Positions 35,786 to 46,015 of a stretch of DNA of 64,000 bases are shown here, one piece after another. This DNA comes from Chimonanthus salicifolius (taxonomy: Eukaryota; Streptophyta; Magnoliopsida; Laurales; Calycanthaceae), in NCBI GenBank assembly GCA_013350335.1, contig CM023540.1, positions 62,663,101-62,727,100 on the forward strand, in the 5' to 3' direction. The position numbers and the translations under genes were made by a program. Numbering within the stretch: position 1 is the first letter of the stretch; every line of letters starts with the position of its first letter. The notes under the pieces were generated by a model. That model searched no databases. It was not told the DNA's origin and worked only from the letters and a program-made list of their open reading frames with translations.

Positions 35786-36228
35786 AAATGGAAAAGGGAA
35801 AGAGAAGGTCGTGGACCTAGAGGGGAGCAAAGCTTAAGCGCTTGATTGATGTTTGGGAAGTCTTTGTTATTGTCTTTTGAGTTATATTTCATGGACATGT
35901 AATAAGTTGATACCTTTGCTATGGTTTGATTATGGTATTGACAATGGATGGTTGGATAAGTTATTTTAATAATTGAGACTTGTACTTGCTATCTAATCAG
36001 TTTATTTCCGCAGTTAGTCTAGTTTATTCTGCATAACTTGTTTAGTTCTATGTGTGGATTGTTATCGTGGGTTTAGCCCATGCACACATGGGTGGTCAGT
36101 TAAGGGTCGGACTTAGGAAGTCCGAACTTAGCTCGCGTCGTGACGCCATCCTCTCTCTTCCAATGTTATTCTATTTTATAAAAAAAAAAAAATAGACTCT
36201 GATTTCTCGGAGAGAGCGGGGCGTTACA

Positions 36229-38484
36229 TGGCCTTGCATGGCCAAACCCTAAGATTGTTATGCATGGACCATTAAGGACGAAGGAAGGGTTGGATGAGGT
36301 TTGGCCATGATGTATGGCCGAACCCCATCAAAGGATATAAACATGGTTATATGATTTTTAAGAGAAAGTGATGAACCATAGGGTTCGGCCATGTTGTATG
36401 GCCGAACCCCTTGGAAGGGTGTCAATGATTTTAAAAGGTTTTAAATGGATGTATGTTAGTGATTTTAAAGGGTTTTAAAGGAGGGAAATAATGGAGGAAT
36501 GCTAATGATTTTAAATGGTCTCAAATGTTGAAAATGGTGAAGAACCATGGACCATGGGTTCGGCCATGTTGTATGGCCGAACCCCATGGAGGGATATTGA
36601 TGGACTTAGATGTATTTGGACCATGCAAATGATGGAAGACATGTTGATGGATTTTGGGTTGAAAAATGATGACCTAAGTGTATGATTAAACCCCCCCATG
36701 GAGGGACTTGATGTCTGGACCTAATGTTGTAAATGATTTAAAGGGAGGATGAAAATGGGGCACAACATGGCCGAACCCCATGAACCATTTTAATGGGTCA
36801 TTTATGCATCTATGCATGTTTAAATGAATGAATGATCAAGCTAAGGAATGGAGGGATTTGTTAGGGATTTATGTCATGATTAATGAATCATTAATGGATC
36901 TATGTTTATGGGTCATTTATGGACCAAAGTATGTATAAATAAAAGGAGTGATCAGCTATGGAAGGAAATAATGGCTAAGATGTCAATATGGTGGAAATGA
37001 AGGACCATGGGTTCGGCCATGGTGTATGGCCGAGCCCCATGGAGAATGTTTTGTGAACTTAGGGTTTTTAAATGATTAACTTATGTGTGATTGGTTAATA
37101 AATCAAAAGAGGGAATGATCTTGGACCCACATTTAATTAAAAGATCAAGGACTAAAAAGAGTGACCCAAAACCAAGTGAGTGAGGTTCGGCCATGTTGTA
37201 TGGCCGAACCCCACTAAGGCATGTTTGTGGACTTAAACATGGTTGGAAATCAAATGGAGCATTGGTTTGATTTGTTGATATGTAATAAGATAACGGGATC
37301 TCACAAGCGGTGTACGATCGGTGAGCGGTTTTCGAACGAAAACGCAAGGACACATTATTTGGTCATTGGTAGGATTCCTACCTTATTGAAAACCATGGAA
37401 TATGTATATGTGAATGTTCTACTTGAATTATTTTGGTATCAAATGATATGTCTTAATGATGGGATTTTAATGCTATGATTTGTATTATTACATAACATGT
37501 TTGCACTTGCATCTCATGCATGGCATGGGAGGGATGAAATGTAACCGAAGCTCCACGCTCCATCGAGGCGTCCGTAAGGTATTCGTGGGGATACCTTGAT
37601 GTGCATTATCCATCAAGAGGGATGTATGATTGATTTGTAACTGGAGTTCCAAGCTCTGTCGAGGCGTCCGTAAGGCATTCGTGGGGATACCTTGATGTGC
37701 ATTATCCATCAAGAGGAATGTACGATTGAATTGTAACCAGAGATCCACGCTCCATCGGGGCCTCCGTAAGGCATTCGTGGGGATACCTTGATGTGCATTA
37801 TCCATCAAGAGGGATACTATGTGATTGTGATATGGTTGATGGGTGGGACTCATGGCATATGACCCCCATGGCATGGCATTGACTTGCATGATTTTGATAT
37901 TATTTATATCTATGTGTTTTTGTTATACTAATCCATGTGTTGACCCTACTCGGAATACCTATTGGGCGTGTTGTCTAACGCCCTACTTCTACCTTAGATG
38001 ATGACACAGGAAATGGACAAAGCGAAGGACGTGAAGGGAGCCAAGCTTAGGAGCTTGGAGGAGCTAGATTGAATTATTTAAGTTTTATTCATGGATATGT
38101 AATTTGAGTACTTAGCTCGTTGGACTGTAATAATTTAGACTACTTGCTATGGTTTGGATTTTTATTTTGGACATTTTAATTTGAGGTAATTATCATAAAG
38201 TGATGTACTTCCTTGCTATTTAATAATTGGTAGGATAGAACTCTATTATAATTTTGTATTAAGTTTACATTCCGTAGGCTTAACTTATTACATGTGAACC
38301 GTTCTCGTGGACTTAGTTCCACACACACGTATGGTTGGTCAGTTAAGGGTCGGGCTTTGGAAGCTTAGACTTAGCCTTGCGTCGTGACGTCCCGCTCTCT
38401 TGTCACTATTTATTTCAAAAAAATAAATAAAAAAATAAATAGACACTGATTTTTTTGGCGAGTGAAAAGGGGTGGGGCGTTACA
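36229..38484 (+). repeat. LTR G, 5' part missing
   Basis: This plus-strand LTR tail resumes inside the hairpin array (units near 36297, 36379, 36557, 37013 and 37186). It runs through a ~115-bp x3 repeat block, the acceptor block near 37975-38011 and the U5 hairpin, and ends GGGGCGTTACA at 38484. No primer site follows, so it is a 3' or solo LTR, apparently inserted in the copia-type element to its right. Element D ends at its left edge. Confidence 0.8.
37535..37820 (+). repeat. Three ~115-bp tandem repeats with CTTGATG hairpins
   Basis: Each copy has 'ggcgtccgtaaggcattcgt', then GGGGATACCTTGATG...CATCAAGAGG. The stem CTTGATG/CATCAAG (first at 37595-37617) is a paired-substitution variant of CTTGACG/CGTCAAG in B, D and J. 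Confidence 0.85.
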
Positions 38485-38489
38485 TTTGG

Positions 38490-39784
38490 TGTTGCATACA
38501 CACCCCTATGATCGTATCTTTGACGACCAAACTTGAGATCCTTCAACTATTTTAAGACATTATTTAGCTGTCTCAACAAAGAGTCTTGCCTTGTGTCCAC
38601 CTTCCTTGGGTTTCTTTTAAGGTTAGGTGCTGGTGGATGTCTTTTAGGCATAGGTTTTACTAGATTGTGCCTTTTAGCTTGTGCTTGCCATTTCCAAGTG
38701 TCTCTTCCAATGGTAGCATTTTCTTGTGAAATGCCCAACCTTGTGACAGAAATAACACTTTCTCGTTGAAGGGTGAGAGACACTTGTTTTTCCAAACACC
38801 CCATGGTTCATAGGTTCTTTGGTAGATGAGGCACCAAGACCAGACCTATCACCATATTGTTTACTCGAACCTAGGAGTCTTTTAAGTCTTTCATCTCCTT
38901 GGGTAAACTTATCATAGAATTTTTCTTTATGATTTTTTAATTCCTTAACCTCCAAAGATAATTTTTTAACATCCTCTTCAAGAAGGTTATTATGATGCCA
39001 CAGATTCTCGACATCCTTGCAGTGAATATTAATCTCTTCTTGAAGGTTTTTATTACTCTCTTTTAGTTTTGAGTTTTCATTGTCAAATAGTTCCAGCTTT
39101 GAGGTTAAGAGATATTTTTCAGTTTTTAAATCCTCCAGTTGATTGGAGAGGTTCAAGTTTTCATTTTTAACCTTGTCTAATTTCTTTGCCAACCTCTCAC
39201 TTTCAAGGAGCAGGGCACTGTAGGAATCTTGAAGATTTTCATCATCTTCACTCTCATCATCCTCATTTAAAACTGTGGGATTTTCTCGATCACCAATGAT
39301 CGAGGCTATGAGACTTTTTGATACATCAACTTTTCTTTGAGTCTCTTTATCGGAATCACTCTCTGATTCAGAGGTTCCACATAGGTCACACCCACATTCA
39401 TATCCTTCTTAATTTTATCTGAGGGACATTTGTTCATGAAGTGTCCTCTCCCCCCACAATTATAACAAGTTTGCACCTTGGCAACCTCTCTGTCCTTCCC
39501 TTTCCCTCAAATTTCTTCTTGCCTTTTTAGGGTATCTTTTACTTGATTCACCCTTTCCCATTCTTCTCAAGTTGTTTCTTTTAACAAAGTTTTTATAAAA
39601 CGTTTTGGCAAACACTGCCATTTCATCACTTGAGAACTCATCTTCCTAAAAATCGTCTTTTTCTTTTATCTTCTTTTGTTTTAAGGAAGATTTTAAGGCA
39701 ATGGATTCAGTCTTTTGGTTATTCAAAGTGTAGTTCATAGGTTTGTAGTGAACCAACCAAATCATCGATGTTCATTAGTGACAC
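38490..39784 (-). pseudogene. Ty1/copia-type gag, main part
   Basis: The minus-strand reading shows, from right to left: SLMNIDDLVGSLQTYELHF (typical of copia gag, UBN2 type), a first CCHC knuckle CYNCGGRGHFMNKC near 39420-39460, a long predicted coiled coil (172-codon open stretch 38674-39192, rich in Lys, Glu, Leu, Asn) and a second knuckle CYFCHKVGHFTRKC near 38730-38770. Stops and frame changes occur, such as HFE-stop near 39720 and around 39500. Element J splits the gene: the N-terminal codons are at 49714-49790. The left part decays into LTR G. Its role would be RNA packaging in a copia particle. Confidence 0.8.
39780..39784. repeat. Target-site duplication of element J, left copy
   Basis: GACAC. 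The right copy is at 49709-49713. Confidence 0.95.
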
Positions 39785-42700
39785 TGTAACGCCCCGTCCT
39801 TTTCACTCTAATTTTCAGAGTTTATTTTTTTAATTTTAAATATAATAATCATGTGATCGGGGCGGAGTGTCACGACGCGAGTTAAGTTCGGATCTCTAAA
39901 TCCGACCCTTAACTGGCCAAGCCCATGTGCGTATGAACTAAGTCCATAAAACTGATCCGCACATGGTACATATATAACTTACGGAATTAACTTAGTTTTA
40001 ATCTAACTGAGGTTATAATAGAACCTATGACTATTCCAATTTTCCATTCTTAGATAGCAAAGTACATAACTTATTCTCCAAAATTACTAATCAATCTTAA
40101 CTAATCGTTCAATCAAACCATCCAACTTAAAACAAACCATAGCATCTATCTTAACTACTTATTAAAACCAACAAATCTAGTTACCAAATTACATTGTCCA
40201 CATAATTCAAATAACACATCCATGAATAGTCCATTCAAGTCCATTCAAAATCATTCAAACCGCCCAAGTTTCCTTGCTTGGTCCTCTTCTCGATCCACGT
40301 TCTTCCCTTTCCCTGCGTCATCCACTAAGGATATAGATAGGGCGTTAGATCAACGCGCCCAGTAGTGTTTCCGAATAGGGCTACCACATGGTTAGTCAAA
40401 AAATGCAAATTATATAATAATAATACATGTGAGACAAAATTCTATAAAAACATGCTATGTATGAAATGAACATGTAATGAGTCCCACCCATCACCATTCA
40501 ACATAGCCATCACTTGATGGGATTCTCATCGTCAAGGTAACCCACAGTGGTCTTTCGGACGCCCCGACGGAGTGTGGCCTCTGGATTCCTCCTGATGGGA
40601 TTCTCATCATCAGGGTACCCCACAGTGGTCTTTCAGATGCCCCGACGGAGTGTGGCCTCCGGTTACAACACCATCATCCCATGCCACGTATGAGATGTCT
40701 ATGCAAACATGTCATTTAGAAACATAACTTTACAAACATATAAGTTATCAAATCAACGTAAAACAGCATATGGAATAGTGGTTACAATAAAGGTAGGAAA
40801 CCTACTAAAGAATCACTTCAGCGTCCGTTCTTTCTTAGGCTGTATCCGGTCACGACTCGTTCGTCGTTCAACTTTCGGTACCTTATTATGCAACAATAAG
40901 TAAATCATAATCTTATTTACATGTCCATTCACATATGAGACCTAAAACATCTTATCAATCCTTTTGATCAATCTCTTCATTTGGCTTGTATTCACAGATT
41001 TGCCATTGGTCTGTCCAATCTTTAATCCACCAAACTTACTCCATGGGGTTCGGCCATACCTTTGGCCGAACCCAATGGTTCCCTTATCCATTACTACATG
41101 GTTTCCATTGGGGTATTTCAAACCTTTTAAATCAACATAGAACCATTACCAACTACTACTCATAAGCTTAGGCTATTTAACCCATTCATTATGAATTAGC
41201 ATAAAGTCTAATTCTCCTAATGATCTCTCATCATTTATCATACATCTTAGCCATAAAAAACAGCAACCATAATTCTAATTAAAAACACATATGCATCCAT
41301 AAAATGACCCATGAAAACAGTCCATGGGGTTCGGCCATACTCATGGCCGAAACTCTTATGGTTCTTTTGCTCAACAATGTCCTTTATTTACATACTAATT
41401 GGCTCTACCCCTTAGCCATGTTAAACCCATGGTTTAACCAACCCATGGCCAACCCAAAATCAGTAACCTTATTACATAAAAAATCTCCCAAAAACAGTCC
41501 ACAAAGGTCTATGGTTTCCGTGTTTTCCAATATGAAAACCAACCCTCTTTTACATGGGGTTCGGCCACGTTATTCTTACTGTTTTTAAACCTCAGATAAT
41601 CATGTAATAACAGTATATTATTAACAGGTTTTTATCTTTCAAGCCAACATCCAAAATTAGCTCAATTTCATAGGGTTCAGCCATGCTCATTGGCCGAACA
41701 CCATGACCTTTGGTTTTGAACTTTTAACCTTTTATCTTGGCTCTGAAACCAACATCTAAATCCATGTTTTAACCTCTTCAAAACATGCATTTTAAATCCA
41801 AATAATAACATCTAATATCAGTCCCAAACTATATGGTTTTAATTTCCAAAAACTATCAAAAACAATCACTTGTTTCCATGGGGTTCGGCCATGCAAAGTG
41901 GCCGAACCCAATGGTCCATTTCCATCTTTTAAACCGCTGTTTTATGCCCATAACACCTTCAGTCCCTATGTCATTCAGATCCATGTTTTTAACCCTTTCT
42001 AAAAACATGCATTTGAATCTTAAATCAAACCCAAAAACAGTCCATAAAACCCATGGTTTTCATGTTTCAAAACATGAAAACCAAGCAATCTCTTGCATGG
42101 GGTTCGGCCCTCCATGGTGGCCGAACCCAATGGTTATTTTTTTACCATTTTAAATCCTCCATAATCAAGGTTAAACACTGGTGTATTCGGCCATGACCAT
42201 GGCCCAATACATACCCCACTTTATTAATCCAAAAGTCCATAAAACACTTACCAAATTCCAAGCTCTTGTCTTGCCTTTTGATCCTTGCTTCCTTTCCTTC
42301 TTATTTCCTTCCTTCTTTCTTAATTCCTTGCTGGTTTAAGCTTGAATAATTGATGCCAAAAACCTCTGCTGTTCCACCTAAACAAATGAATTGGAGAGAG
42401 GGAGAGAGAGATGGAGAATCTTGGCTTTTCAATGGTGAAAAATGGCCAACATGGTGTTTGTTTCCTTTAATAATTCAGCCCCCAAAACCCCTCCACTCCC
42501 TCATCAATTCTTGCCTAAACCAATGGGACACTTGCTGCCAACAAATGCACCCATTGGCGTTCCAACGTTGAATGCTTGGGGTTTCCAAATGGGATAGAAG
42601 CCCCCCATATTCCCATTTAATGTTTTGCATGAAACTCACCATAACAAGTCCCCAACGTGTGGGACTTGTTTTGGTTTGTTTGAGATCACAACACCTCCTC

Positions 42701-43478
42701 ATATTCCACTTAACTCACTGAATTTACAGCCCTTTTGACTTCCATTTTGACTCAGTCAACTCAATGTCCAACTCACCATACTTAATGCATTTCATTCAAT
42801 GCACATGAGTTAACTCACCCCTTGATTTAATTCCAACTCACTTCAGTCCCACTCAACTGATTTGACTAGTGTTTTAGCTCCCTTGAGGGTCCACACGGTC
42901 AACCATAGTCAACTCGACCCGTTGGGTCCACTTTTAGCTCTTTGACCCGTTTTTGACTCCATGACCCAATTATGGTATTTTGGTCATTTGTAATTGATTT
43001 TTTACATATGGATCAAGCCTACCCATTTTTTCTCCACTTGATTTCCAATCAAATCAGCTTAACCCCATTTAATTTGAGCTTACACAATGGTCAAATCATC
43101 CATTTTGACTTATTGGGTCCAATTGGGCCCTTTGACCCATTTAGCCATTTTTGACCCAATTGATGTAAATTGCCCAACCAATCACACTTAGCGTTCATAA
43201 TGTGCTCATATGATCTTAATTTGAGCAATGGGTCCCACAATTTCGTTACTTAACATCACAAAATAATTAATTTAATACATCAGGGGCATTTTCGTAATTA
43301 TCCACTTCATTGAGAAATTACCCATCCAATCAAACTTGACAATCATAATGTGCTCATATGATCTTAATTTGAGCAATGGACTCCACTATTTTCTCATTTA
43401 ACATCATAATTATTACATTCTCCAAATCCAGGGGCATTTTCGTAATTATCCATTTCATTGAGAAATCGGGGTGTTATA
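39785..43478 (-). repeat. 3' LTR of element J
   Basis: The sense ends are TATAACACCCC (43478) and GACGGGGCGTTACA (39785). It has two U3 copies of the 'gggcattttcgtaattatcca' unit, a TATA-like ATTATTAAAGG near 42471, GA block 42394-42410, splice-like site 42251, hairpins 41039-42193, repeat block 40510-40670, acceptor block near 40335 and U5 hairpin 39881-39913. Confidence 0.93.
41039..42193. repeat. Hairpin array in element J 3' LTR
   Basis: Units lie near 41041, 41322, 41663, 41878 and 42098, with a degenerate unit at 42182 and a half-unit at 41555 (one arm only). The 5' LTR has the same set at 47276-48430, including the half-unit. Confidence 0.85.
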
Positions 43479-43484
43479 ATATAA

Positions 43485-43494
43485 CCCTCTTTTT
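43485..43494 (-). other. Polypurine tract of element J
   Basis: The sense reading is AAAAAGAGGG, six bases before the 3' LTR. Confidence 0.85.
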
Positions 43495-43499
43495 AAAAT

Positions 43500-43682
43500 T
43501 TTCGTCCTGAAAATCGAGCGAAGTAGGGTCTAAACGATTCCATAAATATCTCAGAGTGTGCTATTCTTATTTCCGATTTCAAGTTCCCAAGTGACTTCTT
43601 CATTACCATGTTGGTCCACACCACTTTGATAAATTGAATCGCTCTATTTCGGAACACCCTTTGCTCGGTCTCATGTTATATC
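43500..43682 (-). pseudogene. Chromodomain remnant in element J
   Basis: Minus-strand homology to the chromodomain end of C and D: TEQRVFRNRAIQFIKVVW, then a frame break and a SLGT/LESE-like tail up to the stop near 43540. This is all that remains of pol and shows J derives from an autonomous Tekay-type ancestor by internal deletion. Confidence 0.75.
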
Positions 43683-44982
43683 TTTTTCTCGTGAGCCATT
43701 TGTGATCTCACATAGTCCAATCTACTCTATTTCACTTTACTTGCTCTCATAGTATTTTCCATACATACTTGCTCAATATGTTCTTTCATCTACTCTCCGT
43801 GTGAGGTAGTCTGTCAACACGAACCTATGCTCAAAGCTTTTTCTGATTCCATTTTAACTAGTTTCTAGTTACATTCTCCTAGAATTCCATTGGCTAACTA
43901 CAGAGCCAGGTGATCAGTCTAACTCGGCAGTCGTCCATAGTTTCCCATTCAAGTTTCACCAGACACTTATCTTTTCCGTTAAATACGTCTCCAAAATTTT
44001 GCAGATCTTCATTTGCACATATGTCACTATGTGACTAACACCTTTTGTTCCAACTTCCACGATTCCAATACCCAGCATAAATCCAAACCATTATGGGAAT
44101 AATCATCCATGGTATCACTCTTTCAGTAACTATCATCTATCCCTGTTTAATAATCATCCATGAATATAACCCACTATGGGTATAATCCATTCATGAAAAC
44201 AATCCATCCTCGGTATCACTCTGTCCATGAACATCGTCTATACTATAGTTACTAACCATCCATGAATATAACCCACCTATGGGTATAATCCATTCATGGA
44301 AACAATCCATCCTTGATATCACTCTGTCCATGAGTATTATTTATCCATGATTAATATCCGTAGGAAACAACATTCAAATGAATCACTATAAGACTGTGGT
44401 AACCATATCAAATCACAAATATCCCGACCCCTTGCAAGACTTAGGGCTCATGATTTACCAAGCAGAAGACCCACATCCAACGTGATCCGGTCTACCTCGC
44501 CCTGCATCCCTTCACCTCATAGGTGATTCAGTCAAGCTCTAAGACAGTCACTCTGTGTCTGACGAAGCTAGTACCACCCCCACCGGGTAAAATAGTACCT
44601 AGCTCTGTGCATTCTAGCACATCTAGTGTGCCAAACATTCGTGAGAGCGCCCTCCAGCGCGTAGCATGCGAGGGACTCACTCCTCAATGGTAACCCTACG
44701 GGACCAAGTCTCCGTAATTCGTATCGAGTTTCCCACAGTCTCAATCATCAATATCACGTGAGGGACGCACCCATACCACGTCTCAATATACTCCAATAAC
44801 TTATTCACATACATCTCAGTGTCAAAGTCCTCATGAACTCCTAAAGTTGCATACTTTATTGAAAATCATTTAAACTTTCATCACCATACAAGGGTTGATA
44901 GGGTAAAACAAACCCTTAGAATCACAAAATACACCCTTACAAAATATTTCCATTTCCCTAACCTTTCTTTCTACCTCTTAAC
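43683..44982 (-). other. Unassigned internal region of element J
   Basis: About 1.3 kb without a convincing frame and without homology to gag or pol elsewhere in this window. It contains tandem repeats at about 44150-44350. The part at 44420-44780 is less AT-rich, with short motifs such as 'gtgagggacgcaccc'. I cannot assign an origin. Confidence 0.4.
44150..44350. repeat. Tandem repeat in element J interior
   Basis: About two and a half copies of a ~115-bp unit containing ATCCATGAATATAACCCAC, TATGGGTATAATCCATTC and TATCACTCTGTCCATGA. Confidence 0.8.
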
Positions 44983-45489
44983 CTAGTCTTCCGTAGAAGA
45001 CCCTGCATCATCGTCAAAGAAATTGTCAGGGCATGTCATCGACACATGCCCCAACACTCCGCACGTCAAACAGGGTATTATTCCCAGTCCTCCAATGTAA
45101 GGACAATTAGTCCTCTCCTTCCCGTGCTCGTGCAGTCCACAAATAGGGCAAATGACCTCAAGGAGGTAGGGGCAGTAAGTACAATTGTGCCCCTCCTGAT
45201 TGCACAACTCGCACATATACCCGGGCTCTATCTCCCCTACAAATTCTCTTATGTTTGGGACATATTCCTCATCCTCTTCGGGGACAAAGGCCCCAACATT
45301 GTACTCAGGCGATCTTACATCCATGTCCTGACTGTTTTCAACTTCATTGATGAAGTTTGGTATGCTAGCATCGTCGGAAGAAGAAACTAGGTCTATCGGA
45401 CAGCTAGGTGTCCCTCTGTTCCACAACTCGGTGTACTCTATATTGCTCGTCATATCTGTATAACAGCAACAAAAACATATCAATAACAA
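44983..45489 (-). CDS. Three-zinc-knuckle protein of element J (168 aa)
   Basis: I do not recognise a named family. It is homologous to the ORF at 28966-29511: N-terminus [20 protein letters not shown], an acidic middle (VPEEDEEYVP), then knuckles C93-C96-H101-C106, C114-C117-H122-C129 (six-residue last gap) and C140-C143-H148-C153, and an acidic end (DDDAGSSTED). The first Met gives a hydrophobic Cys-rich leader (MLLICFCCCY) absent from the homologue, so Met13 (MTSNIEY) is the likelier start. It is the only coding capacity of a complete element and remains open, which argues for use. The product could bind element RNA or a partner's gag. It lies about 510 bases from the primer site, where gag normally begins. 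Confidence 0.8.
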   Translation of the reverse strand: MLLICFCCCYTDMTSNIEYTELWNRGTPSCPIDLVSSSDDASIPNFINEVENSQDMDVRSPEYNVGAFVPEEDEEYVPNIREFVGEIEPGYMCELCNQEGHNCTYCPYLLEVICPICGLHEHGKERTNCPYIGGLGIIPCLTCGVLGHVSMTCPDNFFDDDAGSSTED

Positions 45490-46001
45490 CCATAAATCAA
45501 ATCAAACAAATCATTGTTTTGGGGAATTTTCCCTAATCAACATCTTGTACTTCTTATTTGGGGATTCTTCCTATGTATCATATAATGTCACGTGTTTGGG
45601 GAATTTTACCAAATAAACATCTTGTGTTTCTTGTCCTTGGGGAAAATTTGTTTTTGGGGAAACTTCCTAAGTATCAAGTATCATTTGTCAATTTGGGGAA
45701 GTCTTTATGTTCTCTTGTTCTTAGGGAAAACCTCCCTAAGTATCATGTGTTTGTTTCTCCATTTGGGGATATCGGGGAAGTGTTTCCTATGTTGCTATGT
45801 TTGGTATATCCATTTATGTTGACTGTACTTCCTTTGCTATCTTTATTGTTCTCAGATTGATTGTTCAGTCTGAGTCTACGAAGTAAATTAATCCGGCCCC
45901 CAGTCAGCGGACTCCGAAGAGTCGGTCAGTTGGGATTCTTATCCGTCAATGAGACATGAAACCGTCTTAATCTTACTTCGGAAGATTCAACTTCCCGTTT
46001 C
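45490..46001 (-). other. Leader of element J
   Basis: It is homologous to the leaders of A, D and E. It has repeated TTTGGGGAATTTT / TTGGGGAAACTTCC units at 45515-45790 and the conserved 'ccggccccc agtcagcgg' and 'gaagagtcggtcagttggga' blocks near 45895-45935. Confidence 0.7.
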
Positions 46002-46013
46002 GCTCTGATACCA
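46002..46013 (-). other. Primer-binding site of element J
   Basis: The sense reading is TGGTATCAGAGC, two bases from the LTR end at 46016. Confidence 0.95.
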
Positions 46014-46015
46014 AC

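Larger units (their letters stand above)
23867..36228 (+). mobile_element. Element D: recombinant Tekay-type element
   Basis: Plus strand: 5' LTR remnant (to 24704), primer site, leader interrupted by solo LTR B, zinc-knuckle ORF, decayed pol, polypurine tract and 3' LTR ending at 36228. Gag and protease are absent: the zinc-knuckle ORF is joined directly to the start of RT. The right flank (TGGCC) lies within another LTR (G), so D probably inserted into that LTR. The left terminus is lost at the junction with element A. Confidence 0.85.
32493..36228 (+). repeat. 3' LTR of element D (3736 bp)
   Basis: It starts TGTAGCACTCC (a mutated TGTAACACCCC) and ends GGGGCGTTACA. Order: U3, GA-rich leader (33424-33444), splice-like site at 33577, hairpins (about 33706-34950), the 'ctccttaggcgatgcagg' repeat block (35308-35525), the CTTGACGG hairpin at 35563-35586, the acceptor block near 35745-35783, the U5 hairpin at 36099-36131 and an A-run at 36180-36192. 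Confidence 0.92.

Noticed and set aside
42350..42702. Open frames repeated in both J LTRs (also 48580-48932, and 25773-26124 in B)
   Set aside because: Present on both strands of the same LTR leader and frame not kept in C or D; explained by LTR duplication.
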